This document shows positions 1-7,485 of a stretch of DNA of 26,170 nucleotides, one piece after another. Within the stretch, counting starts at the first letter, position 1, and each line of letters starts with the position of its first letter. The notes under the pieces are model-generated. The model did no database searches. It was not told the origin of the DNA and saw nothing but the letters and a program-made list of their open reading frames with translations. Both the position numbers and the translations under genes were made by a program. Source of the DNA: Bacteroidales bacterium UBA6428 (GTDB lineage: Bacteria; Bacteroidota; Bacteroidia; Bacteroidales; UBA932). The DNA lies in NCBI GenBank assembly GCA_002437305.1, contig DJOW01000011.1, positions 1 through 26,170 on the forward strand. Reading direction: 5' to 3'.

Positions 1-2592
1 ACTATTAACTTGAATTGGCGTCTTATACCTAACGGAATCACTGCCGACAGGCAAGGTAAATTGTGGATAGGGACATACGGCAGCGGGATTTTCATTTTTA
101 ACAAAGAAGGTGAGATGATTCATCACCTTGACGAATCTAAAGGGATAAGTTCGAATGCCGTAAAGCAGCTTTATCTTGATTCACAAGGATGTATGTGGGT
201 CGCGGGGCAGGATGGACTGAGTCAGATCGCGGACACCGATCGTCTCGATGAAATCAGGAATTATGGCTATGAATCAGGCCTGGACGATGCTCACATCCGC
301 GCATTACAGGAAGACGGAGAAGGTAATCTATGGTTCAGCACCAACAATGGCATTTCAAGATTGAATCGAAACACCTCTAAAATCGACAACTACGATTATA
401 ATGACGGGCTCCCGATGAGCAGTTTTATGGATCGCGCCGCATGCGGGACTCCTGACGGGGATCTCTATTTCGGTTCAAGAAACGGAGTGTGCGAGTTCAG
501 GCCCGAGCTATTTTCAGATTCTGGAGGACGTATTCCGGTTCAGATTGTTGATTGCCTGAACATCAATGCCCCGAAAGACACCTCCCTCAAAGTGGCCATA
601 GGAAGTTCCGGTGTGAAAGAAATCAATGTCCCCTACAACATGAACTCCTTGAGAATAGCCTTTTCCGTGACTGATTATTCTCTGAGACATACGGTAGAGT
701 ATTCTTACAAGGTAGAAGGAATTGACAAAAACTGGATTTCTGCCGGACGAGAGCATGATGCCATCCTGCGCAACCTGCCGTCAGGGACATACACATTCTT
801 GATCAGGGCACGTCAGAGAAACCACGACTGGAACGATGAGAATCTTGCCAGACTGAAAATCGTAGTGACCCCTCCCGTTTGGCTGACCTGGTATGCCAAA
901 GCGTTTTATGTGCTTCTTATTGCCTTGTCTATTTGGATAATCATTGGAATATACAAGCGTAGGCTTATGCTTAAGGGCTCGCTTGAGATGGAACGTAGGA
1001 AAAGCATTGACGAACAACGACTCAATGATGAGAGGCTACGGTTCTACACAAACATCACTCACGAGCTGCGCACTCCGCTGACTCTCATTCTCGGACCGCT
1101 GGAGGATCTTGACTCTGATGACAATCTGCCTATTCCTTACAGGAAGAAGATAAAGACAATACATTCCAGTGCTTTGCAACTGCTGAATCTTATCAATCAG
1201 ATTCTGGAATTCCGTAAAGCCGAGACACATAATAGACGCCTGACTGTCTCAAAAGGACAAATAGCATCCGTCGTGGCTGAAATCGGATTGAGGTACAAGG
1301 AACTGAACCATAATGAAAGAGTTTCGATAAATCTTGACATAGACAACACTCTCCCCGAGATTTATTTTGACAGTGATGTACTGCACACGGTATTGAACAA
1401 TCTGTTGAGCAATGCTGTAAAATACACTCCGGAAGGCTCCATCATACTAAGTCTCAGGTCTGTCAAGATCTCCAACGAGGATTTTGTGGAAATTGAGGTT
1501 GCTGACACAGGTTATGGAATAGACGAGAAATCGTTGCCTCACATCTTTGACCGATACTACCAAGCCGAGGGAATGCACCAAGCGTCAGGCACCGGCATCG
1601 GCCTTGCCCTGGTGCGATCGTTGTCAAATCTGCACGAAGGTACGATCTCAGCCACAAGCGAAATCGGCAAAGGAACCGTATTCACTCTACGCCTTCGGAT
1701 GTTCAATACTTACCCGAATGCATTACACAAGGAAAGTCCGGCAAGGAGGCCTGCTTCCGGGGCTGGCGAAAATGAAATCAAAGAAATTTCAGACAGACAA
1801 CTTGTGGTGCTGGTTGTGGAGGACAACGATGACATCCGTGAGTACATTGAATCATCATTACAATCCAAATTCAAGGTTCTGACGGCCACCAACGGGGAAG
1901 AGGGGCTCAATATTGCCAAGAGTCATATTCCCGATGTGATCATAAGTGACATCATGATGCCGCTGATGGATGGAACGGAATTGTGCAAGTCGGTCAAGGA
2001 CGATGTGCGTACAAGCCACATTCCTGTCATACTCCTGACAGCCAAGGATTCCATACAGGACAAGGAAACCGGCTACGAGGCAGGGGCGGACTCATACATA
2101 ACAAAACCATTCAGTGCCAAATTACTGGCAAGCCGCATACAAAACATCCTGGATTCAAGGAAATCATTGGCTGCGTTCATTTCCGCTGGCCTAAGAGGCG
2201 GACATTCCGGAAACGATGCCGCCACTGCCGGCGTAAATTATGCACCGCACCCTAAAATCAGTAAACTTGACGAATGCTTCATCCAAAAATTCACAAGGAT
2301 AGTAGAGGATAATCTAACAATGGAAGAACTTGACATGACGTACATTCAAGACGCTCTCGGGATGAGCCATTCGACTCTTTACCGGAAAATCAAAGGTCTT
2401 ACAGGCATGTCGGGGAATGAGTTCATCAGAAAAATCCGGTTAAAAAAGAGCTACGAGTTGCTGGAGGAAGGTCATAATGTGTCCGAGGCAGCATATTCGT
2501 GCGGTTTTAACGACATTGGCCACTTCCGCAACTGTTTCAAGAATGAATACGGAATGTCCCCTTCACAGTTTATCAAACAGAAGCATCGGTGA
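1..2592 (+). CDS. Hybrid two-component system sensor/AraC regulator (HTCS), 5'-truncated by window edge
   Basis: The frame is open from base 1, so the true start lies outside the window; about 863 residues are visible against roughly 1,300-1,400 usual for HTCS. Numbering from the TTG at 10: propeller repeats (LWIGTYGSG, MWVAGQDGL, LWFSTNNGI) in residues 12-120, a Y_Y_Y domain at about 200-290, one membrane segment near 295-315, a HisKA domain with phospho-acceptor His351 (THELRTP), an HATPase domain (NNLLSNAVKYTPEG, DTGYGID, GTGIGLAL), a receiver domain with Asp647 (SDIMMP) and Lys in TKPF, and a C-terminal AraC-type double HTH from about 755. Such proteins sense oligosaccharides in the periplasm with the propeller and activate polysaccharide-utilisation genes. 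The regulated locus would be to the left; no SusC/SusD gene is in the window. All catalytic motifs look intact. Confidence 0.96.
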   Translation, partial: TINLNWRLIPNGITADRQGKLWIGTYGSGIFIFNKEGEMIHHLDESKGISSNAVKQLYLDSQGCMWVAGQDGLSQIADTDRLDEIRNYGYESGLDDAHIRALQEDGEGNLWFSTNNGISRLNRNTSKIDNYDYNDGLPMSSFMDRAACGTPDGDLYFGSRNGVCEFRPELFSDSGGRIPVQIVDCLNINAPKDTSLKVAIGSSGVKEINVPYNMNSLRIAFSVTDYSLRHTVEYSYKVEGIDKNWISAGREHDAILRNLPSGTYTFLIRARQRNHDWNDENLARLKIVVTPPVWLTWYAKAFYVLLIALSIWIIIGIYKRRLMLKGSLEMERRKSIDEQRLNDERLRFYTNITHELRTPLTLILGPLEDLDSDDNLPIPYRKKIKTIHSSALQLLNLINQILEFRKAETHNRRLTVSKGQIASVVAEIGLRYKELNHNERVSINLDIDNTLPEIYFDSDVLHTVLNNLLSNAVKYTPEGSIILSLRSVKISNEDFVEIEVADTGYGIDEKSLPHIFDRYYQAEGMHQASGTGIGLALVRSLSNLHEGTISATSEIGKGTVFTLRLRMFNTYPNALHKESPARRPASGAGENEIKEISDRQLVVLVVEDNDDIREYIESSLQSKFKVLTATNGEEGLNIAKSHIPDVIISDIMMPLMDGTELCKSVKDDVRTSHIPVILLTAKDSIQDKETGYEAGADSYITKPFSAKLLASRIQNILDSRKSLAAFISAGLRGGHSGNDAATAGVNYAPHPKISKLDECFIQKFTRIVEDNLTMEELDMTYIQDALGMSHSTLYRKIKGLTGMSGNEFIRKIRLKKSYELLEEGHNVSEAAYSCGFNDIGHFRNCFKNEYGMSPSQFIKQKHR

Positions 2593-2642
2593 ATCATTTC
2601 TACCTGTTAGAATTCGCGTTGTCTTCTCACTGCAATTATTAT

Positions 2643-2671
2643 AAATAATTATTGTTTTTCATAAATTATTT
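2643..2671. promoter_or_regulatory. AT-rich dyad with GTTTTTC core, candidate operator
   Basis: Arms AAATAATTAT (2643-2652) and ATAAATTATTT (2661-2671) are complementary apart from one inserted base and flank TGTTTTTC. The dyad covers the -33 element of the downstream promoter. A very similar element (ATTATTTAT, core GTTTTTC plus G, ATAAATAAT) sits at 10594-10619 next to the second operon that encodes the same type of small regulator. A role as operator for these regulators is inference. Confidence 0.4.
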
Positions 2672-2681
2672 AATATATTTG
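2651..2681 (+). promoter_or_regulatory. Bacteroidetes-type promoter of the NfeD-flotillin operon
   Basis: The -33 element ATTG (2651-2654) and -7 element TATATTTG (2674-2681) are separated by 19 bases, matching the known TTTG-N19/21-TAnnTTTG consensus of Bacteroides sigma-ABfr promoters. It lies 53 bases before the first gene. Confidence 0.75.
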
Positions 2682-2734
2682 CAAAAGAAGCGGTGCGGAA
2701 AGAAGCCCGGCCGCCAAACTAAAGACTAATAGAT

Positions 2735-3325
2735 ATGATTACCTGGTGGACATCACTCAGCACGGCTATGCAGATCCTTTGGGCCGTCACACTCTCGGCA
2801 TCGCTGATTTTCGTCATTCAGACAGTCTTGACATTCTTGGGATTGGGAGACCACGACACAGATTTCGATCTGGACACGTCGGACGGAACTTTTGACACAG
2901 ATCCTTCAATGAATCTGCTGACGTTCAGAAATCTGGTGAACTTCTGCCTCGGATTCGGCTGGACAGCCGTGCTGATGCACGACAAGATCCAGTCCAACGC
3001 GCTGCTTATAATCGTCTCTGTCATAGTGGGCGTGCTGCTGGTCACAGTCGTGATGTGGATATTCAAATGGCTGAGCGGAATGCAGCAGACCGGCAACATC
3101 GACGTGCACAAGTCGGCGGTCGGATGCGAGGGAAAGGTGTATCTCACGATTCCCGGCGGGCGCAAGGGTGAAGGCAAGGTCCAGATCTCCATCAACAACG
3201 CTGTAAGGGAATATGACGCTGTCACTGACGGGGAGACTATCCCGACCGGCACAGCCATCAAGGTCACCGAGGTCATCAACGACTACACCTTGCTGGTGGA
3301 GGAAATGACCCCGACAATCATCTGA
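2735..3325 (+). CDS. NfeD-like membrane protein with OB-fold domain, flotillin partner
   Basis: 196 residues. An N-terminal membrane segment (about 10-33) is followed by a very acidic loop (DHDTDFDLDTSDGTFDTD, about 38-55), two more hydrophobic segments (about 64-80 and 88-112), and a soluble C-terminal beta-rich domain (about 122-196) with the VGCEGKVYLTIPGG and GTAIKVTEV pattern of NfeD-type OB folds. Small NfeD/YuaF/YqiJ proteins are encoded beside flotillin-like proteins in many bacteria and are thought to work with them in membrane microdomains. The flotillin-like gene follows after 84 bases, which supports the pairing. Family assignment is from motif and context; the acidic loop is notable but not explained. 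Confidence 0.8.
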   Translation: MITWWTSLSTAMQILWAVTLSASLIFVIQTVLTFLGLGDHDTDFDLDTSDGTFDTDPSMNLLTFRNLVNFCLGFGWTAVLMHDKIQSNALLIIVSVIVGVLLVTVVMWIFKWLSGMQQTGNIDVHKSAVGCEGKVYLTIPGGRKGEGKVQISINNAVREYDAVTDGETIPTGTAIKVTEVINDYTLLVEEMTPTII

Positions 3326-3409
3326 GCGGGCGCGCCATCATGCCTCTAAACATTCCTGGCTGGCCAAACATATCAAAGGAATATTATAAACCCATTAAAG
3401 ATTTTGAAT

Positions 3410-4837
3410 ATGGAACTTTCTCTGATCCTTATCATCGTCGCAGTCATATTCGTGACATTTTCGGCGATCCTCAGACGCTACCGCCGCTGCCCTTCCGACA
3501 AGGTGATGGTCATCTACGGCAAGACCGGCAAGAACAAGAGCGGTTCGATCTCTTCGGCCCGTTGCATCCACGGAGGAGCGGCATTCATTTGGCCTGTGTT
3601 CCAGGACTATGCGTTCCTTGACCTAAAGCCGATCTCGATTGAATGCAACCTGACGAACGCGCTTTCCAAGCAGAACATCCGTGTCGATGTGCCTTGCCGG
3701 TTCACAGTCGGTATCTCCACCGAGCCGGACAGCATGACAAACGCGGCCGAGAGACTTCTCGGACTCTCCATCGACAACATCCAGAACATCGCGACCGACA
3801 TCCTGTTCGGACAGCTTCGTCTTGTGATCGCCACGATGGACATCGAGGAGATCAACTCCGACCGCGACAAATTCCTCGTGGCCGTCAGCCAGAACGTCGA
3901 GGCTGAGCTCCGCAAGATCGGTCTCAAGCTCATCAACGTGAACGTGACCGACATCCGTGACGAGTCCGGCTACATCGAGGCTCTCGGTAAGGAAGCCGCC
4001 GCGAAGGCCATCAACGACGCCAAGAAGAGCGTCGCGGAGCAGAACCGCTACGGTGAGATCGGCAAGGCCGAGGCCGACAGGGACAAGGACATCAGAATCG
4101 CCGAGACCCTGAGGGACACCCGCATCAAGACCGCCGCGGCCAACGCGCTTGCTGTACAGGGAGAGAACACATCTAAGATAGACATCGCCAACTCCGATGC
4201 CCAGCGCCGTGAGAAAGAGGCCGAGGCCGCGCGCATAGCCGTGGCCGCAGAGAAGGTACAGGCCGCGAAGGCTCTCCAGGAAGCCTACCAGAGCGAGCGT
4301 GACGCCGAGCTTGCCCGAGCCGAAAGGGAGAGGGCAACCCAACAGGCCAACATCGTCGTTCCTGCCCAGATCGACAAGGAGAAGCTCATCATCGAGGCTG
4401 AGGCCGAGGCCGAGAAGGTCCGCAGGATGGCGAAGGGAGAGGCCGACGCGATATTCGCGAAAATGGACGCCCAGGCCCGCGGTACCCTTGAGATTCTCTC
4501 AAAGCAGGCCGATGGTTTCAACGAGATGGTCAAGGCAGCCGCCGGAGACCCTCAGAAGGCCGTGCTCATGCTCATCGCCGACAAGCTGCCTGAGCTGGTC
4601 AAGACTCAGGTCGAGGCCGTCAAGGGCATAAAGATCGACAAGGTTACCGTTTGGGACGGCAATGGAGAGGGCAAGAACGGCAAGACATCGACCGCGAACT
4701 TCATTTCAGGCCTTATGGGTTCGGTACCTCCTCTCCAGGATCTTTTCAACATGGCCGGAATGAACCTGCCTGAATATCTTAAGGGCAAGGAGACCAAGCC
4801 TGAGGAACAGCCTCAGGAAGAAAACTCTGAAAAATAA
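3410..4837 (+). CDS. Flotillin-like SPFH-domain membrane scaffold protein
   Basis: 475 residues. The N-terminal hydrophobic anchor (residues 2-20, ELSLILIIVAVIFVTFSAI) is followed by an SPFH/PHB domain (about 28-200, with ALSKQNIRVDVPCRFTVGI and an ERLLGLS segment). Next is a long Ala/Glu-rich coiled coil (about 200-340) with repeated AEAEKVRR/EAEAARIAV patterns, and a flotillin C-terminal region. The extended B. subtilis FloT/E. coli YqiK-type architecture is clear. These proteins oligomerise at the inner face of the membrane and organise membrane domains. The ATG at 3410 is preferred to an in-frame TTG two codons upstream. The next gene starts five bases after the stop, so the two are almost certainly co-translated. 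The run of charged repeats explains the long open frames on the opposite strand. Confidence 0.93.
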   Translation: MELSLILIIVAVIFVTFSAILRRYRRCPSDKVMVIYGKTGKNKSGSISSARCIHGGAAFIWPVFQDYAFLDLKPISIECNLTNALSKQNIRVDVPCRFTVGISTEPDSMTNAAERLLGLSIDNIQNIATDILFGQLRLVIATMDIEEINSDRDKFLVAVSQNVEAELRKIGLKLINVNVTDIRDESGYIEALGKEAAAKAINDAKKSVAEQNRYGEIGKAEADRDKDIRIAETLRDTRIKTAAANALAVQGENTSKIDIANSDAQRREKEAEAARIAVAAEKVQAAKALQEAYQSERDAELARAERERATQQANIVVPAQIDKEKLIIEAEAEAEKVRRMAKGEADAIFAKMDAQARGTLEILSKQADGFNEMVKAAAGDPQKAVLMLIADKLPELVKTQVEAVKGIKIDKVTVWDGNGEGKNGKTSTANFISGLMGSVPPLQDLFNMAGMNLPEYLKGKETKPEEQPQEENSEK

Positions 4838-4842
4838 TCCTC

Positions 4843-5127
4843 ATGCCGATAGTAGTAAATGTCGATGTGATGCTGGCCAGGCGGAAGATGACTTCCGCCG
4901 AGCTGGCTGAGAAGATCGGGCTTTCGGCGGTGAACCTGTCGATTCTGAAGACAGGCAAGGCCAAGGGCATCAGGTTCAGCACACTCGACGCTCTATGCAA
5001 AGCATTGGACTGTCAGCCTGGAGACTTGCTTGAGTTCAGGGAATCCACAGAAAGAACGGCCGCACACTTTTCCGGAAGCGATCAGGACAAAACCCCGTTG
5101 CTTGATCAAATAAAAATCAAAAAGTAG
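4843..5127 (+). CDS. Small Cro/CI-type HTH regulator, C-terminally extended
   Basis: 94 residues. Residues 1-67 form a compact XRE-type HTH of the HTH_26/YozG-like kind (LARRKMTSAELAEKIGLS, VNLSILKTGKAKGIRFSTL, CKALDCQPGDLLEF). A 27-residue polar tail ending in IKIKK has no counterpart in the paralogue at 10337-10540, which is otherwise nearly identical over its full length. It is the last gene of the NfeD-flotillin operon, only five bases after the flotillin stop, and is followed by a terminator. It is likely to be a DNA-binding repressor; the target may be the AT-rich dyad in front of its own operon, which is inference. Confidence 0.88.
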   Translation: MPIVVNVDVMLARRKMTSAELAEKIGLSAVNLSILKTGKAKGIRFSTLDALCKALDCQPGDLLEFRESTERTAAHFSGSDQDKTPLLDQIKIKK

Positions 5128-5140
5128 ATGGTTTTCATTC

Positions 5141-5168
5141 AAGGGACGGCCGTTTGACCGTTCCTTTT
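5141..5168 (+). terminator. Rho-independent terminator after flotillin operon
   Basis: The 9-bp stem AAGGGACGG / CCGTTCCTT (one G-U pair) with the 8-base loop CCGTTTGA is followed by TT, 14 bases after the stop of the small regulator. Confidence 0.75.
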
Positions 5169-5171
5169 CGT

Positions 5172-5179
5172 TATATTTG
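5172..5179 (+). promoter_or_regulatory. -7 element of the esterase gene promoter
   Basis: TATATTTG matches TAnnTTTG and lies 64 bases before the esterase ATG. No good TTG is seen 19-21 bases upstream; the nearest TTTG is at 15 bases and is inside the preceding terminator. Confidence 0.5.
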
Positions 5180-5243
5180 TGCTTTGCCAGAAAGCCTGCT
5201 CCCAAGCCAGGATCACTGCATTGAACACAAAAAAGACATGTAA

Positions 5244-7346
5244 ATGAAAAGATCAATTATTTTGACGGTCGCTGTCGCGGCTGTTGTCTGTGCCGGGACA
5301 GATGCAATGGCGCAGAGGAAAACCCAGAAAAGCAGGCTGGTTCTGGACGGATCGGCCGTCTATGTCAACAACCAGGCGAAGGCTACGCCAGCTGAGGAAA
5401 AGATGAGGGTGAAGGGCAGACCAGGAATTGAGATTTCACCCACCAAGACTGTCTTTCTCTACCCACAAGGGCAGAATGTCAATCAAGGGATAGTCGAGGA
5501 AGGAGTCGCGGTGACACAGGGTCCGCTTGTGTCAAACGGCCTTGAAGGGCCGGAAACGGCTGACGAATGGGGTGGAATACAGAATATCACAGACAGCGCG
5601 CGCATCGACATATTCATTCCTGAAAAACCTAATGGCCAGATGGTCATCACATGTCCGGGCGGTGGTTATTGGGGAATTTCCACCTGGAACGAGGGAGATT
5701 ATGTCGCCAAGTGGATGAATGACAGAGGAATAGCATGTGCCGTGGTGAAATACAGGATGCCTAACGGGCATTATCAGGTCCCGCTTCAGGACGTGCAGAA
5801 CGCTTTCCGCTACTGCAGGCACCATTCACAGGATTGGGGCATCAAGCAGATCGGAGTGATGGGATTCTCCGCCGGAGGGCACCTTGCAAGCACTGCCGCT
5901 ACCATGTACGTGGACTCCACGACCAGACCTGATTTCGCGGCCTTGATCTACCCCGTAATCCTGATGGACGAGAAAGCCACCCACCAAGGCTCCGTGGACA
6001 ACCTTCTTGGCAGCGAGGGGTCCTGGACCGGCAGGGAGGACAAAACATTCGCCCGATGGTACAACGGGCTGAATGAATATGACGGGTTGAAAAGAATGTA
6101 CACAACCTACCACGATGTCACTCCTACCACTCCCCCTACATTCATCGGGGTCAGCACCTATGACAACATCGTGCCGGCGGCAAGCTCTGTAAAGTTCTAT
6201 CAGGCCCTTGTCAGGAACAAGGTTCCGACAGAACTTCACACTTATCCTAAGGGAGGCCACGGATGGGGTTTCACCGATCCCGGCATCGGCATTGACCCTG
6301 AAGCCTGCAAGGACAATCTGGGGTCGTGCAGGCCGGAGTTCTCCGCGGCTTTGGAAAGATGGCTCGGTCAGCAGCTGGAAAGCGTGAACGGCAAGAAAGA
6401 GTTGCCGAAGGTCGCTCGGGAACAGTTCACCCGCAAGCCTGACAAGGTTGTCCACCTGTACCCTGAAGGGCAGAACGTCGACAAGGGAATCGAGGGAATA
6501 ACACTTGGACCCGGAGAGTCCAACGGCTGCACCAGGCCGGAGGAACTGACAAAGGACATGAATCTGATGTTCACAGGGGACAGCGCGAGGTTCGAGCTCT
6601 ATCTTGCCAAGAATCCTAACGGAAAGATGGTCATCATCTGCCCGGGCGGAGGATATTGGTTCACAGCCTACGTTCATGAGGGAGAATACGCAGCCGAATG
6701 GCTCAACAGCCAGGGAATCAGCGCCGCCGTCCTGAAGTACCGTCTGCCGTACGGCCACTGGAACGTTCCTCTTAACGATGTGCAGAACGTGTTCCGCTAC
6801 TGCCGTCACTATGCTCCGGAATGGGGTGTGAAGCAGATCGGCATCATGGGATTCTCGGCTGGCGGACATCTTGCGGCGACTGCCTCCACCCAGTACATCG
6901 ATGCCGTGACAAGGCCTGATTTCTCAATCCTTGTCTATCCTGTCATCTCATCGGAAAAGGGAGTCTGGCACGAAGGCAGTTTCAACAACCTTATCGGAAC
7001 AGAGAAAGGCTGGTGCAACAGAAAAGGCAAGAACTTCGAGACCTGGAACGAGGACAAGAAAAAGTACGAGACCCTCAAGGAAAGGTATTCATTGGACAAG
7101 CAGGTCAGCGCTGACACTCCGAAGACATTCATCATATTCAGTTCCAATGACTACGGTGTTCCGACGGAGAACGAGGTCCGTTACTTCAACGCCCTCGTGA
7201 AGAACGGGGTGCCTTGCGAGATGCACGCCTTTCCCGGAGGCGGCCACGGCTACGGCTTCCGCGACTCCAAGTATTGCGACGACCCTATCCAGGAATATAG
7301 AAGCGACTTCCTCGGCTCCATGGCACGCTTCCTCAAGGAGCTTTAG
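5244..7346 (+). CDS. Secreted tandem-domain alpha/beta-hydrolase esterase (acetyl-xylan-esterase-like)
   Basis: 700 residues with a signal peptide (KRSIILTVAVAAVVCAGTDAMA, cleavage near Ala23). Two complete copies of the same alpha/beta-hydrolase domain follow: copy 1 about 65-375, copy 2 about 398-700. Each has the oxyanion segment CPGGGYW (137 and 466), nucleophile elbow GFSAGGHLA (Ser209 and Ser538), acid Asp307 and Asp636, and His339 and His668 in GGHGWGF/GGHGYGF. Every one of these pairs is exactly 329 residues apart. The BD-FAE/esterase-lipase-like family of Bacteroidetes deacetylates or de-esterifies plant polysaccharides in the periplasm or at the surface. The substrate is not visible. 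The gene is a single unit between two terminators. Both triads appear intact, so both domains are probably active. Confidence 0.93.
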   Translation: MKRSIILTVAVAAVVCAGTDAMAQRKTQKSRLVLDGSAVYVNNQAKATPAEEKMRVKGRPGIEISPTKTVFLYPQGQNVNQGIVEEGVAVTQGPLVSNGLEGPETADEWGGIQNITDSARIDIFIPEKPNGQMVITCPGGGYWGISTWNEGDYVAKWMNDRGIACAVVKYRMPNGHYQVPLQDVQNAFRYCRHHSQDWGIKQIGVMGFSAGGHLASTAATMYVDSTTRPDFAALIYPVILMDEKATHQGSVDNLLGSEGSWTGREDKTFARWYNGLNEYDGLKRMYTTYHDVTPTTPPTFIGVSTYDNIVPAASSVKFYQALVRNKVPTELHTYPKGGHGWGFTDPGIGIDPEACKDNLGSCRPEFSAALERWLGQQLESVNGKKELPKVAREQFTRKPDKVVHLYPEGQNVDKGIEGITLGPGESNGCTRPEELTKDMNLMFTGDSARFELYLAKNPNGKMVIICPGGGYWFTAYVHEGEYAAEWLNSQGISAAVLKYRLPYGHWNVPLNDVQNVFRYCRHYAPEWGVKQIGIMGFSAGGHLAATASTQYIDAVTRPDFSILVYPVISSEKGVWHEGSFNNLIGTEKGWCNRKGKNFETWNEDKKKYETLKERYSLDKQVSADTPKTFIIFSSNDYGVPTENEVRYFNALVKNGVPCEMHAFPGGGHGYGFRDSKYCDDPIQEYRSDFLGSMARFLKEL

Positions 7347-7412
7347 CGGCGGTCGCCGAGCCTATGGTTGCAGAACCTGTCGAAGCACCGAAAGCACAAC
7401 AACAGACAAAAT

Positions 7413-7445
7413 AGAGCCATCCTCAAATCGGGGACGGCTCTTTCA
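7413..7445. terminator. Bidirectional terminator between esterase and M16 peptidase genes
   Basis: The stem AGAGCC (7413-7418) / GGCTCT (7436-7441) is extended inward with one mismatch. It is flanked by TTTC on the + side and by ATTTTGT when read on the minus strand. It lies between two convergent genes and can serve both. Confidence 0.7.
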
Positions 7446-7485
7446 TTATATGTCGGGCGGATTGCCCGGGAATATATTCGCAGAA

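Noticed and set aside
3623..4342. 239-codon minus-strand frame inside the flotillin gene
   Set aside because: Low-complexity Gly/Val/Leu translation of the Ala/Glu coiled-coil repeats.
5826..6869. 347-codon frame on the minus strand inside the esterase gene
   Set aside because: Antisense shadow of a well-supported gene with strong motifs; no family resemblance.
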